DNA of 32,573 nucleotides, taken from contig CAMBFY010000004.1 in NCBI GenBank assembly GCA_945865415.1, forward strand, positions 1 through 32,573. Direction: 5' to 3'. Within the stretch, counting starts at the first letter, position 1; each line of letters begins with the position of its first letter. Position numbers and translations under genes: made by a program. Positions 1 through 9,020 of this stretch are shown piece after piece. The stretch is from Sphingobacterium thalpophilum (GTDB taxonomy: Bacteria; Bacteroidota; Bacteroidia; Sphingobacteriales; Sphingobacteriaceae). Below the pieces are notes generated by a model that had not been told where the DNA came from, made no database searches, and saw nothing but the letters and a program-made list of their open reading frames with translations.

Positions 1-39
1 CTGTAGTAGTTCTACACCACTTACATCAACACACCTTTT

Positions 40-354
40 ATGAATCACAAGCAACAATCAAATCTGGAAGGAAACAATGATGTTTTTTTTCCTCAGCCAC
101 ATACATTCAATGTTTCAAAGAAATTAACATCAGATTCCATGATGATTTATAGCATTAATGGCAAAAAGGTGTTTGAAAAAGTGAGCCATTTGATTAACAA
201 TGACCCACTGTATGTTTGGAATAAGCTCTATGGCGTTGGAAACAAGCTTTCTTTAACTAAATGTGCTCATAGTAAACTAATGCGAATTATCCAACAGGCT
301 CATCCAGATCTGTATAAAGCAAAGGAGAGAAGGAAACTGTTGCATAATTCTTGA
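40..354 (+). CDS. hypothetical protein (104 aa), likely cargo of an integrated element
   Basis: Supplied ORF; in-frame TAG TAG just upstream of the ATG; adjacent to integrase; no recognised domain. Confidence 0.5.
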   Translation: MNHKQQSNLEGNNDVFFPQPHTFNVSKKLTSDSMMIYSINGKKVFEKVSHLINNDPLYVWNKLYGVGNKLSLTKCAHSKLMRIIQQAHPDLYKAKERRKLLHNS

Positions 355-461
355 ATGAATAGGTATACAGATGTAGATGAATTACTAAAACATCAGGCAC
401 TCAATTAATTGATGTCATCTGGATGATAATTTTCTCATGCATTTCATCTATAATATTTCTG

Positions 462-1595
462 TCAAAACTCTAACCTAGGAGCAGCATCCTTCAATATCTC
501 CTCGTTATATTCACCTAAACCACGCAGATACTTAAGTGTGACCAGAATGCTTGAATGACCTAATAGGCTTTTTAACAAGTTCACATCTTTACTTCGATTG
601 TAAACATTCACAGCAGCAGTGTGTCTGAAAGAATAAACAGTATGATTCTTCTGAACTATTCCTAGCTTGAACATTTTCTTCCAGCATCTAGTCCAGGCAG
701 TATTAAAATATGCCTCATTGTAAGCATTAACATTCTTTGAAAAAATATTATCAGTAGCTTTTAAAGAGGGTAGAAGTAGTACTAATTCATTCCTGACATA
801 ATCAGGAACATAAACAACTCTAACCTTCTTTCCTTTATTTTCACTTCCAGATAGATGAATTTCAGTGATGTTTTTCTTGAAGTGACCAACAGTGAGCTTT
901 CTCACTTCCTTATGTGGCCTCAGGAAGCATCCGTAAGTAATTAAACAGCATAAGTATAGATGTTGGTGATGTGCCTTTAAATAAGCTAAAACAGCCTTTA
1001 ATTGCTCTGGTTCGTAAATCTTATGGAGTTTACTTTTCGTTTTCCTAGTGCTGGTATTTTTAACTAAGGGTAGAGGCTGTTGAAGAAGCTTGCTGACTGC
1101 TGAAAACATTACGCTCAAATCCCTACGTTTATTCATGTAGTAAGTGCCTGAAGAATTATATTTGCTTAAAAACGCCTCAATTCTAGATACTTTTAATTGA
1201 TGCACTTCTGCTTGCTTTTCAGCAGGTGTTAAAAAGTTCATTAAATCACTATGAATATACTTTAGGTTTCGTTTATACTCTAAACTGATATCAGTGTCCA
1301 GTTTATTATTCAGTGCAATGGTAAAGATCTCTTCAGTCATGTAGCTTCTCTCGACATGCTGAGGTATATCTAGTTCTAGTTTGAATGTGTTATTCCTTAA
1401 AGCAGTTTTTAATTCAAACAATAACTCATTAAGTGATTTACTTCGATCATTTAGGTTAATAGCCCTATTAGGGTGAATATCCTTGTCCAATAAATTACCA
1501 TTGTAAATACGTACTCTTTTACCATTTAAATAAAATAGAATATAGGTTCTCTTTTTTAAATCTTCAGAACTAAAGATTTTGGGTTCAGTATACAT
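462..1595 (-). CDS. tyrosine-type site-specific recombinase/integrase
   Basis: C-terminal catalytic motifs: YGCFLRPHKEVRKL, SFRHTAAVNVYNRSKDVNLLKSLLGHSSILVTLKYLRG (RH..., LLGHSS, catalytic Tyr); starts ~55 bp from a tRNA sequence. Confidence 0.93.
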   Translation of the reverse strand: MYTEPKIFSSEDLKKRTYILFYLNGKRVRIYNGNLLDKDIHPNRAINLNDRSKSLNELLFELKTALRNNTFKLELDIPQHVERSYMTEEIFTIALNNKLDTDISLEYKRNLKYIHSDLMNFLTPAEKQAEVHQLKVSRIEAFLSKYNSSGTYYMNKRRDLSVMFSAVSKLLQQPLPLVKNTSTRKTKSKLHKIYEPEQLKAVLAYLKAHHQHLYLCCLITYGCFLRPHKEVRKLTVGHFKKNITEIHLSGSENKGKKVRVVYVPDYVRNELVLLLPSLKATDNIFSKNVNAYNEAYFNTAWTRCWKKMFKLGIVQKNHTVYSFRHTAAVNVYNRSKDVNLLKSLLGHSSILVTLKYLRGLGEYNEEILKDAAPRLEF

Positions 1596-1648
1596 CGAAT
1601 TGACTCATTTACTGACTCACTTCGAGGGGATTGGGTTAAAATCTGGGT

Positions 1649-1722
1649 TTAATCATAGCTCAGTTGGTTAGAGTAGAAGACTCATAATCTTTTGGTCCCT
1701 GGTTCGAGCCCAGGTGGGCGCA
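1649..1722 (+). tRNA. tRNA(CAT)-like sequence with non-pairing 5' acceptor arm (probable attachment-site remnant)
   Basis: D arm gctc/gagt, anticodon stem gaaga/tcttt with loop CTCATAA, T arm cctgg-ttcgagc-ccagg, 3' acceptor tgggcgc plus A; the 5' 7 nt are ttaatca instead of the expected ~gcgccca. Confidence 0.75.
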
Positions 1723-1723
1723 C

Positions 1724-1758
1724 GAAAAAAAGCAAACTCACGTTTGCTTTTTTTATGC
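1724..1758 (+). terminator. Rho-independent-type terminator after tRNA sequence
   Basis: aaaaaaagcaaac-tca-c-gtttgctttttttat hairpin with A/T tracts. Confidence 0.75.
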
Positions 1759-1945
1759 CCACTTGGGTGAGCATAATTGCCTTAGCTTTCGAATATCAAA
1801 TAATGCTACGCCAGAGCATTTTAGGATTAATCAAAAGGGTGTTTTTTATTCTTTCTGATTCTGAACGCTATTTAAATTAACAATTTTATAATCATTAAGA
1901 CACATAATTTTAACCGGAGCAAAATAATTTTATGGAAAAAACTTT

Positions 1946-3478
1946 ATGAAAAGAGTCCTACTCTCAATTTTAATTATCTCTGCTTTTTTAGGCTGTAAAA
2001 AGAATACTTCCGAAGAACCTGAATTTTTTGTTAACGAAGATCCAGCAACATTTTCTGAGGTTGGATCAATCGATATCGGCCAAACAGGTGCAGCCGAAAT
2101 TTCAGCATATGACCCTGAAACGAATAAATTATTTGTCGTAAGAAATGAAGGTGAAGGCACCGCCAATCCAATTAATCGGATAGAAATTCTTGACCTTAAG
2201 GATCCGGCTTCTATTAAGGTTATCGGAAATATCAACATCGCTCCTTTTGGAGGAGGTGTAAATAGCGTGTCTGTTTCTGGCGGAAAATTAGCAGCAGCTA
2301 TTCAAGCTACAGATAAAACTGCCAATGGTAAGGTTGGTGTTTTTAAAACTTCTGATAACAGTAAGATCGCTGAGATTAATGTTGGGGCATTGCCTGATAT
2401 GGTCACGTTTTCTCCCGACGGAAAATTCATACTTACCGCTAACGAAGGCGAGCCGAATGACACTTATACCAATGATCCATCAGGATCGGTTTCCATTATT
2501 TCTGTCAATGATAATTATGCCGTTACAACCATTGATTTTTCTTCTATGGCTTCGCAGGAATCGGCTTTAAAATTGAAAGGATTGCGAATTTTTGGTCCGT
2601 CCAAAAGTTTTGTAAAAGATATCGAGCCAGAATATATCACAGTTTCTGCCGATTCAAAGACGGCATGGGTCACACTGCAGGAAAATAATGGGATCGCCAA
2701 AATCGATATTGCTACAAAAAGTATCACAAACATCTTCCCTTTAGGGTTTAAGGATTATAATGTTGATGGAAACGAGATCGACCCAACCGACACTGATGCT
2801 TCATACAAGGCTGCAAAATGGAACGTAAAGGGTGTTTACATGCCCGATGCGATTGCTGTTATTGAAAGTAACAATATTCCCTACTTGTTTACTGCAAATG
2901 AGGGTGATGCACGTGAATATGCTGGTTACAGCGAAATACTTCGGATAAAGAGTAATAGCGTAATTCTTGACGCAGCAAAATTCCCTACGGCTACTACTCT
3001 TAAACAAGATCTCAACCTTGGAAGGCTTAACATCACCACTGCACTTGGGGATACTGACGGAGACGGAGATTTTGATGAGCTGTACTCCTATGGATCGCGC
3101 TCTTTCAGCGTATGGAACGGTCTGGATGGCTCACAAGTGTTTGATAGCAAAAATGAGCTCGATATTAAAGCTCAATCAATTGGCGTTTATGATGATGCCA
3201 GAAGTGATGATAAAAGTGTAGAACCTGAAGGGATTGCAATAGGCACCGTTGGTAGCAAAAAAGTTGTATTTGTTGCTATGGAGCGGGTTGATGCAGTTGC
3301 GATATATGACATTACTTCGCCTTCTAAGCCAGTATTCTTAAAAATTATTAAATGCGGCGATGCTCCTGAGGGTGTACTTTTTGTCCCTGCTAAAGATAGC
3401 CCAACCAAAAGAAGCCTTTTAATTGTCAGCAGTGAAGGCGACGGCGTAGTTAAAGTGTTTAGTCCGAATACCATTTAA
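1946..3478 (+). CDS. choice-of-anchor I family lipoprotein (beta-propeller, alkaline-phosphatase-associated type)
   Basis: Lipobox-like LIISAFLGCKK; repeated propeller motifs including MVTFSPDGKFILTANEGEPND and EPEGIAIGTVGSKKVVFVAMER. Confidence 0.8.
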   Translation: MKRVLLSILIISAFLGCKKNTSEEPEFFVNEDPATFSEVGSIDIGQTGAAEISAYDPETNKLFVVRNEGEGTANPINRIEILDLKDPASIKVIGNINIAPFGGGVNSVSVSGGKLAAAIQATDKTANGKVGVFKTSDNSKIAEINVGALPDMVTFSPDGKFILTANEGEPNDTYTNDPSGSVSIISVNDNYAVTTIDFSSMASQESALKLKGLRIFGPSKSFVKDIEPEYITVSADSKTAWVTLQENNGIAKIDIATKSITNIFPLGFKDYNVDGNEIDPTDTDASYKAAKWNVKGVYMPDAIAVIESNNIPYLFTANEGDAREYAGYSEILRIKSNSVILDAAKFPTATTLKQDLNLGRLNITTALGDTDGDGDFDELYSYGSRSFSVWNGLDGSQVFDSKNELDIKAQSIGVYDDARSDDKSVEPEGIAIGTVGSKKVVFVAMERVDAVAIYDITSPSKPVFLKIIKCGDAPEGVLFVPAKDSPTKRSLLIVSSEGDGVVKVFSPNTI

Positions 3479-3481
3479 ATC

Positions 3482-3524
3482 AATGACCTCCCCATAAAGA
3501 TTGTGGGGAGGTCATTTTTATTTT
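3482..3524 (+). terminator. Rho-independent terminator
   Basis: aatgacctcccc / ggggaggtcatt perfect 12-bp stem followed by tttattttcc, 3 nt after the stop codon. Confidence 0.9.
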
Positions 3525-3881
3525 CCTTGAGCAAGGCATACGTCTTGCAAACGTCTTTCCCTTCAATGATCCCAGGAAACTTGATAATCCTTTTGAGAAT
3601 CGAACAGACTTCGACAGGAGGTATTTCGATTTCTTTTTTAGAATTTGCCCACATCAGAATTGAGCTTCCTTTTTAGTACAATTTATATTATTTCTAGGGC
3701 TTATTTACCAGCGCAACTTTAAATCTGATCGTTATTCCTTAATATCAGGCCAAGTCTATTTACCAGTTTAAATCGTCATGCGTAGAATAAACGGCTTATT
3801 CTAAGCATATTTTGCATAAATTATTTCATTTTGTGAGAAATACATCTTATATTTGACGCATAATTTGCGGAGAATAAAATT

Positions 3882-5000
3882 GTGTATATACATCAACTTT
3901 CTAGATGGCCTAAGTTTACCTGGGATAATGACGCTCTAGCTGGGGTTTTGGCAGAAGTGCGTCATCGTCAAGGCCGGTTATTAGGTAAGATGGAGGGTAT
4001 AGGCTTTTCTCTTCGGGATGAAGCTAATCTGCAAACTTTAACTCAAGACGTTATAAAATCGAGTGAAATTGAAGGAGAAATCCTCAATCCTGACCAAGTA
4101 AGATCATCCATTGCCAGGCGCCTTGGAATGGATTTAGCCGGACTTATACCTTCTGACAGGAATGTGGATGGCGTTGTTGAAATGATGTTAGACGCTACTC
4201 AGGGCTATAAAGCGGAAATTACTGACGATCGCTTATTCGGATGGCATGCCGCATTATTCCCTACAGGTTGGAGTGGCATAACTAAGATCGTTGTAGGAGG
4301 GTGGCGTGATAATGGGAAAGAGGATCCAATGCAAGTTGTTTCCGGGCCGATGGGTCAAGGAATAGTACATTATCAAGCTCCTGATTCTGAAATCCTAAAT
4401 CATGAAATGCAGCAGTTTATAGCTTGGTTTAATTCTTTTAAGAGTATTGACCCCGTGTTAAAAGCAGGGATAGCGCATTTATGGTTTGTAACCATTCACC
4501 CATTTGAAGATGGGAATGGTCGCATAGCGCGTGCTATAACTGATATGCAACTCGCACGTGCTGATGGTAGCGCACAACGATTCTATAGTATGTCGGCCCA
4601 AATCCAGGCAGAAAGAAATTCGTATTATGATATTTTAGAAAAAACCCAAAAAAACTCACTGGATATAACTGAATGGTTGCTTTGGTTCCTTTTATGCTTT
4701 GAACGAGCAATACACAAGACAGACGAAACTTTGGCTGTAGTGATGCGAAAAGCGAAGCTTTGGAAAAATCCGGCTACTAACAATTTGAATGATAGGCAAA
4801 AATATATGTTGAATAAGTTGTTCGACGGATTTTTTGGCGTACTTCATTCATCTAAATGGGCTAAAATGACCAAATGCTCTCAAGATACGGCTATACGCGA
4901 TATACAAGATTTAATAGAGCGGGGAATATTGGTTAAAGAAGCTGCAGGCGGCAGAAGTACCAGCTATACATTTAGTGAGGAATTTTATTTAATTGACTGA
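3882..5000 (+). CDS. Fic family protein with N-terminal DUF4172-like region
   Basis: Fic motif HPFEDGNGRIAR; N-terminal SSEIEGE matches the class II inhibitory-helix motif [S/T]xxxE[G/N]; GTG start. Confidence 0.92.
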   Translation: MYIHQLSRWPKFTWDNDALAGVLAEVRHRQGRLLGKMEGIGFSLRDEANLQTLTQDVIKSSEIEGEILNPDQVRSSIARRLGMDLAGLIPSDRNVDGVVEMMLDATQGYKAEITDDRLFGWHAALFPTGWSGITKIVVGGWRDNGKEDPMQVVSGPMGQGIVHYQAPDSEILNHEMQQFIAWFNSFKSIDPVLKAGIAHLWFVTIHPFEDGNGRIARAITDMQLARADGSAQRFYSMSAQIQAERNSYYDILEKTQKNSLDITEWLLWFLLCFERAIHKTDETLAVVMRKAKLWKNPATNNLNDRQKYMLNKLFDGFFGVLHSSKWAKMTKCSQDTAIRDIQDLIERGILVKEAAGGRSTSYTFSEEFYLID

Positions 5001-5156
5001 ATTTTAGACATCTTAAACTATTTTATTCGCTCATATTTGCGATTGAGTGGTAGTGGGAATCATATTTGATTAGAAATATTCAGAATAATATAAATTACAA
5101 GTTTTACAGCAACATAATAAAAAACAGAATCTTGCGATTACCTCGATTATAAAACA

Positions 5157-6050
5157 ATGAACACAATAAATTTACCCCCAAAACATCTTCTCCTGGTTCT
5201 TCTTATCGTATTGATTTGGGGTGTTAATTTCGTTGCTGTCTTTATTGCTCTTGAGACTTTTCCGCCCTTCTTATTATATGCCCTGAGGTTCGGACTTTCC
5301 GCCCTGCCCTGGGTGTTTTTCATGCCAAGACCCAAAGGTTCTGTAAAGCTGATTGTGTATTATGGCCTCTTTAATTTTGCACTACAGTTTGGGTTCATTT
5401 TTACCGGAATTCAACTTGGGATATCACCGGGACTTGCCTCTCTTGTTCTCCAGATTCAGGTATTCTTTTCAATGGGCCTTGCTTTCTTGTTCTTTCAGGA
5501 CCGTCCAAGCCCTTTTAAAATAGCTGGTTCTCTGATTTCTTTCATTGGAATTGGTATTGTGGCATATCATTTGAATGGAGGGAGTACTTTATTAGGTCTG
5601 ATTTTGATGTTGCTTGCCGCCATTTCATGGTCTGCGGGGAATATATGTACAAAGAAAATCCATTCCGAATCTCCACTTGCGTTGGTAGTCTGGGGTAATC
5701 TGGCAGCCTTTCCGGTGATGATTCTTGTCTCTTATGTTTTTGAAGGACCCAGTGTTATCCAGAGCTCAATTCAAAATATGTCATGGCCGGGTATTGGAGC
5801 TGTGCTTTATATTGTTTACTTCTCAACAATTATTGGGTATGGTGCCTGGGCATTTCTGATGAAGTCTTATTCAACATCTGTTGTTGTACCTTTTACTCTG
5901 TTGGTACCACTTGTAGGATTTATGAGTTCGGCATTGTATCTGGGCGAGGAGCTTCAACCCTGGAAGCTCTTAGCTGCGGTTTTCATTCTGGGCGGATTAA
6001 TCTTTGGTTTGCTTGAAAAGCAGATTAGGTCCTGGCTTTCGCCACGATGA
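5157..6050 (+). CDS. EamA/DMT-superfamily transporter
   Basis: ~10 hydrophobic segments; two EamA-like repeats (LIWGVNFVAVFIALETFPPFLLYALRF; IIGYGAWAFLMKSYSTSVVVPFTLLVPLVGFMSSALYLGEEL). Confidence 0.9.
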   Translation: MNTINLPPKHLLLVLLIVLIWGVNFVAVFIALETFPPFLLYALRFGLSALPWVFFMPRPKGSVKLIVYYGLFNFALQFGFIFTGIQLGISPGLASLVLQIQVFFSMGLAFLFFQDRPSPFKIAGSLISFIGIGIVAYHLNGGSTLLGLILMLLAAISWSAGNICTKKIHSESPLALVVWGNLAAFPVMILVSYVFEGPSVIQSSIQNMSWPGIGAVLYIVYFSTIIGYGAWAFLMKSYSTSVVVPFTLLVPLVGFMSSALYLGEELQPWKLLAAVFILGGLIFGLLEKQIRSWLSPR

Positions 6051-6166
6051 CAAACCGATTTCAATAAAACCGGTGATTCAGGTTCGGAGACTGGAATCGG
6101 ATTATTCCCTCAAATTGTCAAATTATTCTATTTGCTACTTAGCTCATTCCCAAATTTGCTAATTTG

Positions 6167-7435
6167 CTAATTTCCCGTCACCTCCTTAATCACCCTCAGC
6201 CAGTTTAAGCCCAGAATCTTTTTAATCCGCTGATCACTGTATCCCAGCCTTTGCATGGCCATAGTGATTTGGGGATAATCACTGATGTCTTTGATTTCGC
6301 GGGGCAGTTCCGGACCCCCATCTAAATCAGAACCCAGAGCCATATGGTCTTCGCCAACTAGTTGTACCCCATAGTCGATTACCTTTGCCAATTGATCTAC
6401 TTTCATCCAGTATTCCTCAGGAATTGTACCTCTGAAACTCAATGGAACATCTTTAAGAACCTCCTTATCCACTTCTTCAATGGTCTTGAGCGGTGCTGCC
6501 TGTACTGTTCCAGGTTTTGTTTCGTTTGATTTTTTCTGCCCTTGCTGCCATTTCCAGTATACCGGGTTGTTAAACAAGCTTCCAAAGTGGATACCAATCA
6601 CTCCCCCTTTCGCTGCAAGCGCTTTTGCCGCCTCATCCGTAATGCAGCGTGGATGAGGTACGATGCCGTAAAATCCACCGTGACTGTAAATTAAAGGATG
6701 TCTGCTTTCTTGTACCGATTGCAGTATCGCATCATTGGAGGCATGAGCAATATTAATCACCATTCCAAGGTCATTCATTTCCCGTATGATCTTTTTCCCC
6801 AGATCGTTAATGCCACCCCAGCGACTCACATCATTGCAGGTGTCAATAAATGCATTAGTAGTGTTGTGCGCAGGAAGCTGAATTGATCTGAGACCTAAGC
6901 GATAGAGCGCCCGGAGCAGGTTGATGTCTCCATCCATATCCCACGGTCCCTCCAGATCCAGAAATGCAGCCATTTTACCCTTCTTATTAATTCGCTGGAT
7001 ATCATTCGCATTTAGCGCAAGTTCAATCTGAGAATGATTATTTCTAATCTGGTCTAATGCCAGATTTACCACACGAAACGTATTTTTAATTTCAAACCTT
7101 CCGGGGTAATAATGTTCAGAAGTATAGACCGAAAAGAACATCGCATCAATTCCACCTTCTTTGGCTCTTGGAAGGTCAACAGTCCCGTCTGTATAGCGCT
7201 GGCCAATATCCGTTCCCTTTAATAGTTCACGTGTCATCACATGGGTATGCCCATCCATTAGAAATGCTTTGCGATGTAAATCAGGCATAGGTTTATTCTG
7301 CATTGTCGTCGGCAAGCTACTGGCGATATAAGGCACGCTACTTCCTGCGACCGGTAAAGCAAAAAGTGAATCTATTGGAAAACTTCCGGTCAGCGGAAGC
7401 AGTGTTAAAGTCTTTATCAGGTCTCTTCTTTTCAT
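6167..7435 (-). CDS. membrane dipeptidase, peptidase family M19 (Tat-like signal)
   Basis: DGHTHV, HNTTNAFIDTCND, INIAHASNDAI, YSHGG, IGIHFG, LGSDLDGG motifs; N-terminal MKRRDLIK. Confidence 0.9.
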   Translation of the reverse strand: MKRRDLIKTLTLLPLTGSFPIDSLFALPVAGSSVPYIASSLPTTMQNKPMPDLHRKAFLMDGHTHVMTRELLKGTDIGQRYTDGTVDLPRAKEGGIDAMFFSVYTSEHYYPGRFEIKNTFRVVNLALDQIRNNHSQIELALNANDIQRINKKGKMAAFLDLEGPWDMDGDINLLRALYRLGLRSIQLPAHNTTNAFIDTCNDVSRWGGINDLGKKIIREMNDLGMVINIAHASNDAILQSVQESRHPLIYSHGGFYGIVPHPRCITDEAAKALAAKGGVIGIHFGSLFNNPVYWKWQQGQKKSNETKPGTVQAAPLKTIEEVDKEVLKDVPLSFRGTIPEEYWMKVDQLAKVIDYGVQLVGEDHMALGSDLDGGPELPREIKDISDYPQITMAMQRLGYSDQRIKKILGLNWLRVIKEVTGN

Positions 7436-7472
7436 TCAGTAATTAAATAATACTATCTGTTGGATAAAAGAG

Positions 7473-7620
7473 CAAAGAACAAGGAATAAAGACAAATTCT
7501 TGTCCTTTTTATATTTATTGCTCTTTGATCCTTATTCTTTGTTATTTTTCTATGGGTCTTTTCAGAAAATGGGTGCTAATTTCAAACTAATAGCCCATAG
7601 TCTTTGCTCCTTATTCTTTG
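7473..7620. repeat. three copies of a degenerate 20-bp motif (two direct, one inverted)
   Basis: CAAAGAACAAGGAATAAAGA at 7473-7492 (+); reverse-strand CAAAGAATAAGGATCAAAGA at 7522-7541 and CAAAGAATAAGGAGCAAAGA at 7601-7620. Confidence 0.75.
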
Positions 7621-7629
7621 CTCCTTACT

Positions 7630-8967
7630 CTATTGACTAAACCCCCTAATATACGGCCTTGCCGGTGGACGCTCTCCCTTGTTGAATTGCGCTTCACGCG
7701 TTGTTTTGTAGGTCATATTTAGGAATGGAGTTTCAATCCGACGCCCTACTGCAGCGTATTTACTTCCCTGCCAGTTTGATTCCATATAAAGGTTTGTAAT
7801 CCCGGTTGTGAGAAGTAAGCGCTCTGCATGGAATGGTTCTTTTTTGCTCAGCATCATTTCTACGATCCAGTGCGGTTGTGCGTTGGATGCATGATACTGA
7901 TCGAATGGTCCGGGGAATCCAAGTAAAGATACGATTGCAGGTTCCTCCCTGCCTTCAATCTCACCGGCGTAAGTCCATCCGGATAAGGGAACACCAATAA
8001 TCGCCGCCTTCGTTCCATCATTGTATTCAATTACACAAATATTGGTTCTTGGATTTGCCCGATAGGTCTCCGCCTTTAATTCCAGTCTTTGGGCTACCGC
8101 TTCCAGTAGATTAGCTGCCCAGTTGTTGCGCTCCACCCACTTCCATGATTCAGGTCCGCGGATGGATTGAATGGATTTCACACCAGTCTCACCACCTTTT
8201 CTACGTTCTACAAATGCATGAAGCAATTCAATACAATGAAATATAGCTCCCTCATCCGGTGCAGCTCCAACCACAATTGAATGCTTTATTGGGGTATCTA
8301 TTTCCAGTTCTATCTCGGGCTTACGATAATAGACCGGGAGTAATGACCCCCCGGTAAGTGGAAAACCAAGTTCACGTGATTTATCAAACATCCATTTCGC
8401 ATCATCCCAGTTATAGGAAAAGTGTTTGTCGTTGAAAACCGGTACTGAGCGCTTACTCTGTTCAAAAATACGGATTACCTGATTGTACATCCACCAGCGT
8501 GGCAGGAGCCAATGTCCCTTAAGATCGGTAGCATAGTCACCATGTTCACCAACTATAACCACGCCATCCACCGCAAGTTCCTTACCCCCCAATGTTAAAG
8601 CTTCAGCTATTGTTTTAAAGACCGGGAAACCTTTGGCTCTGGCAACTTTTTGTCCGAGCTGGCTGCTATCATGCTGGTGCAGGTAAAGTGATACTACCTC
8701 TACTCGAGATTCCACATAAGCTCCCTGCCACCAATAACCATCAATTAGTTTATTTACCAGCCAGTCGGCATGTGATCTGGTTGCTCCCCAAAACGTTGCC
8801 AAAACAGCAATGCGAGGTTTTTTATCTTGTGTCTGTCCGATAGCCTCACCTGAGAAGCCAGTTAGTGCCGCTAAACCTGCTATTCCGCCTATTCCCAGCA
8901 TTTCACGACGGGTAAAGTTTGGGTTTGACTCTATAATTTCATTGATTGGGAATGAATCTTGTTGCAT
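7630..8967 (-). CDS. uncharacterised Tat-exported protein, paralog 1 of a tandem pair
   Basis: Twin-arginine signal FTRREMLGIGGIAGLAALTGFSG; very similar along its length to the ORF at 9021-10391. Confidence 0.85.
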   Translation of the reverse strand: MQQDSFPINEIIESNPNFTRREMLGIGGIAGLAALTGFSGEAIGQTQDKKPRIAVLATFWGATRSHADWLVNKLIDGYWWQGAYVESRVEVVSLYLHQHDSSQLGQKVARAKGFPVFKTIAEALTLGGKELAVDGVVIVGEHGDYATDLKGHWLLPRWWMYNQVIRIFEQSKRSVPVFNDKHFSYNWDDAKWMFDKSRELGFPLTGGSLLPVYYRKPEIELEIDTPIKHSIVVGAAPDEGAIFHCIELLHAFVERRKGGETGVKSIQSIRGPESWKWVERNNWAANLLEAVAQRLELKAETYRANPRTNICVIEYNDGTKAAIIGVPLSGWTYAGEIEGREEPAIVSLLGFPGPFDQYHASNAQPHWIVEMMLSKKEPFHAERLLLTTGITNLYMESNWQGSKYAAVGRRIETPFLNMTYKTTREAQFNKGERPPARPYIRGFSQ

Positions 8968-9020
8968 GGGTATAAATTTTGTTTTTCTTATTCTTTTTCT
9001 AATTCGTCCAGTCTTGGTTC

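Noticed and set aside
1692-1880. 62-aa ORF (MVPGSSPGGRTKKS...)
   Set aside because: Reads through the 3' half of the tRNA sequence and its terminator; not a plausible gene.
1930-2238. Minus-strand ORFs inside the choice-of-anchor I gene (also 2515-2733, 2801-3007, 3187-3474)
   Set aside because: Antisense shadows of a well-supported coding frame.
3540-3880. Possible remnant gene or repeat (TATTTACCAG twice, ACGTCTT twice) upstream of the Fic gene
   Set aside because: Short, low-information repeats with no recoverable reading frame or structure.
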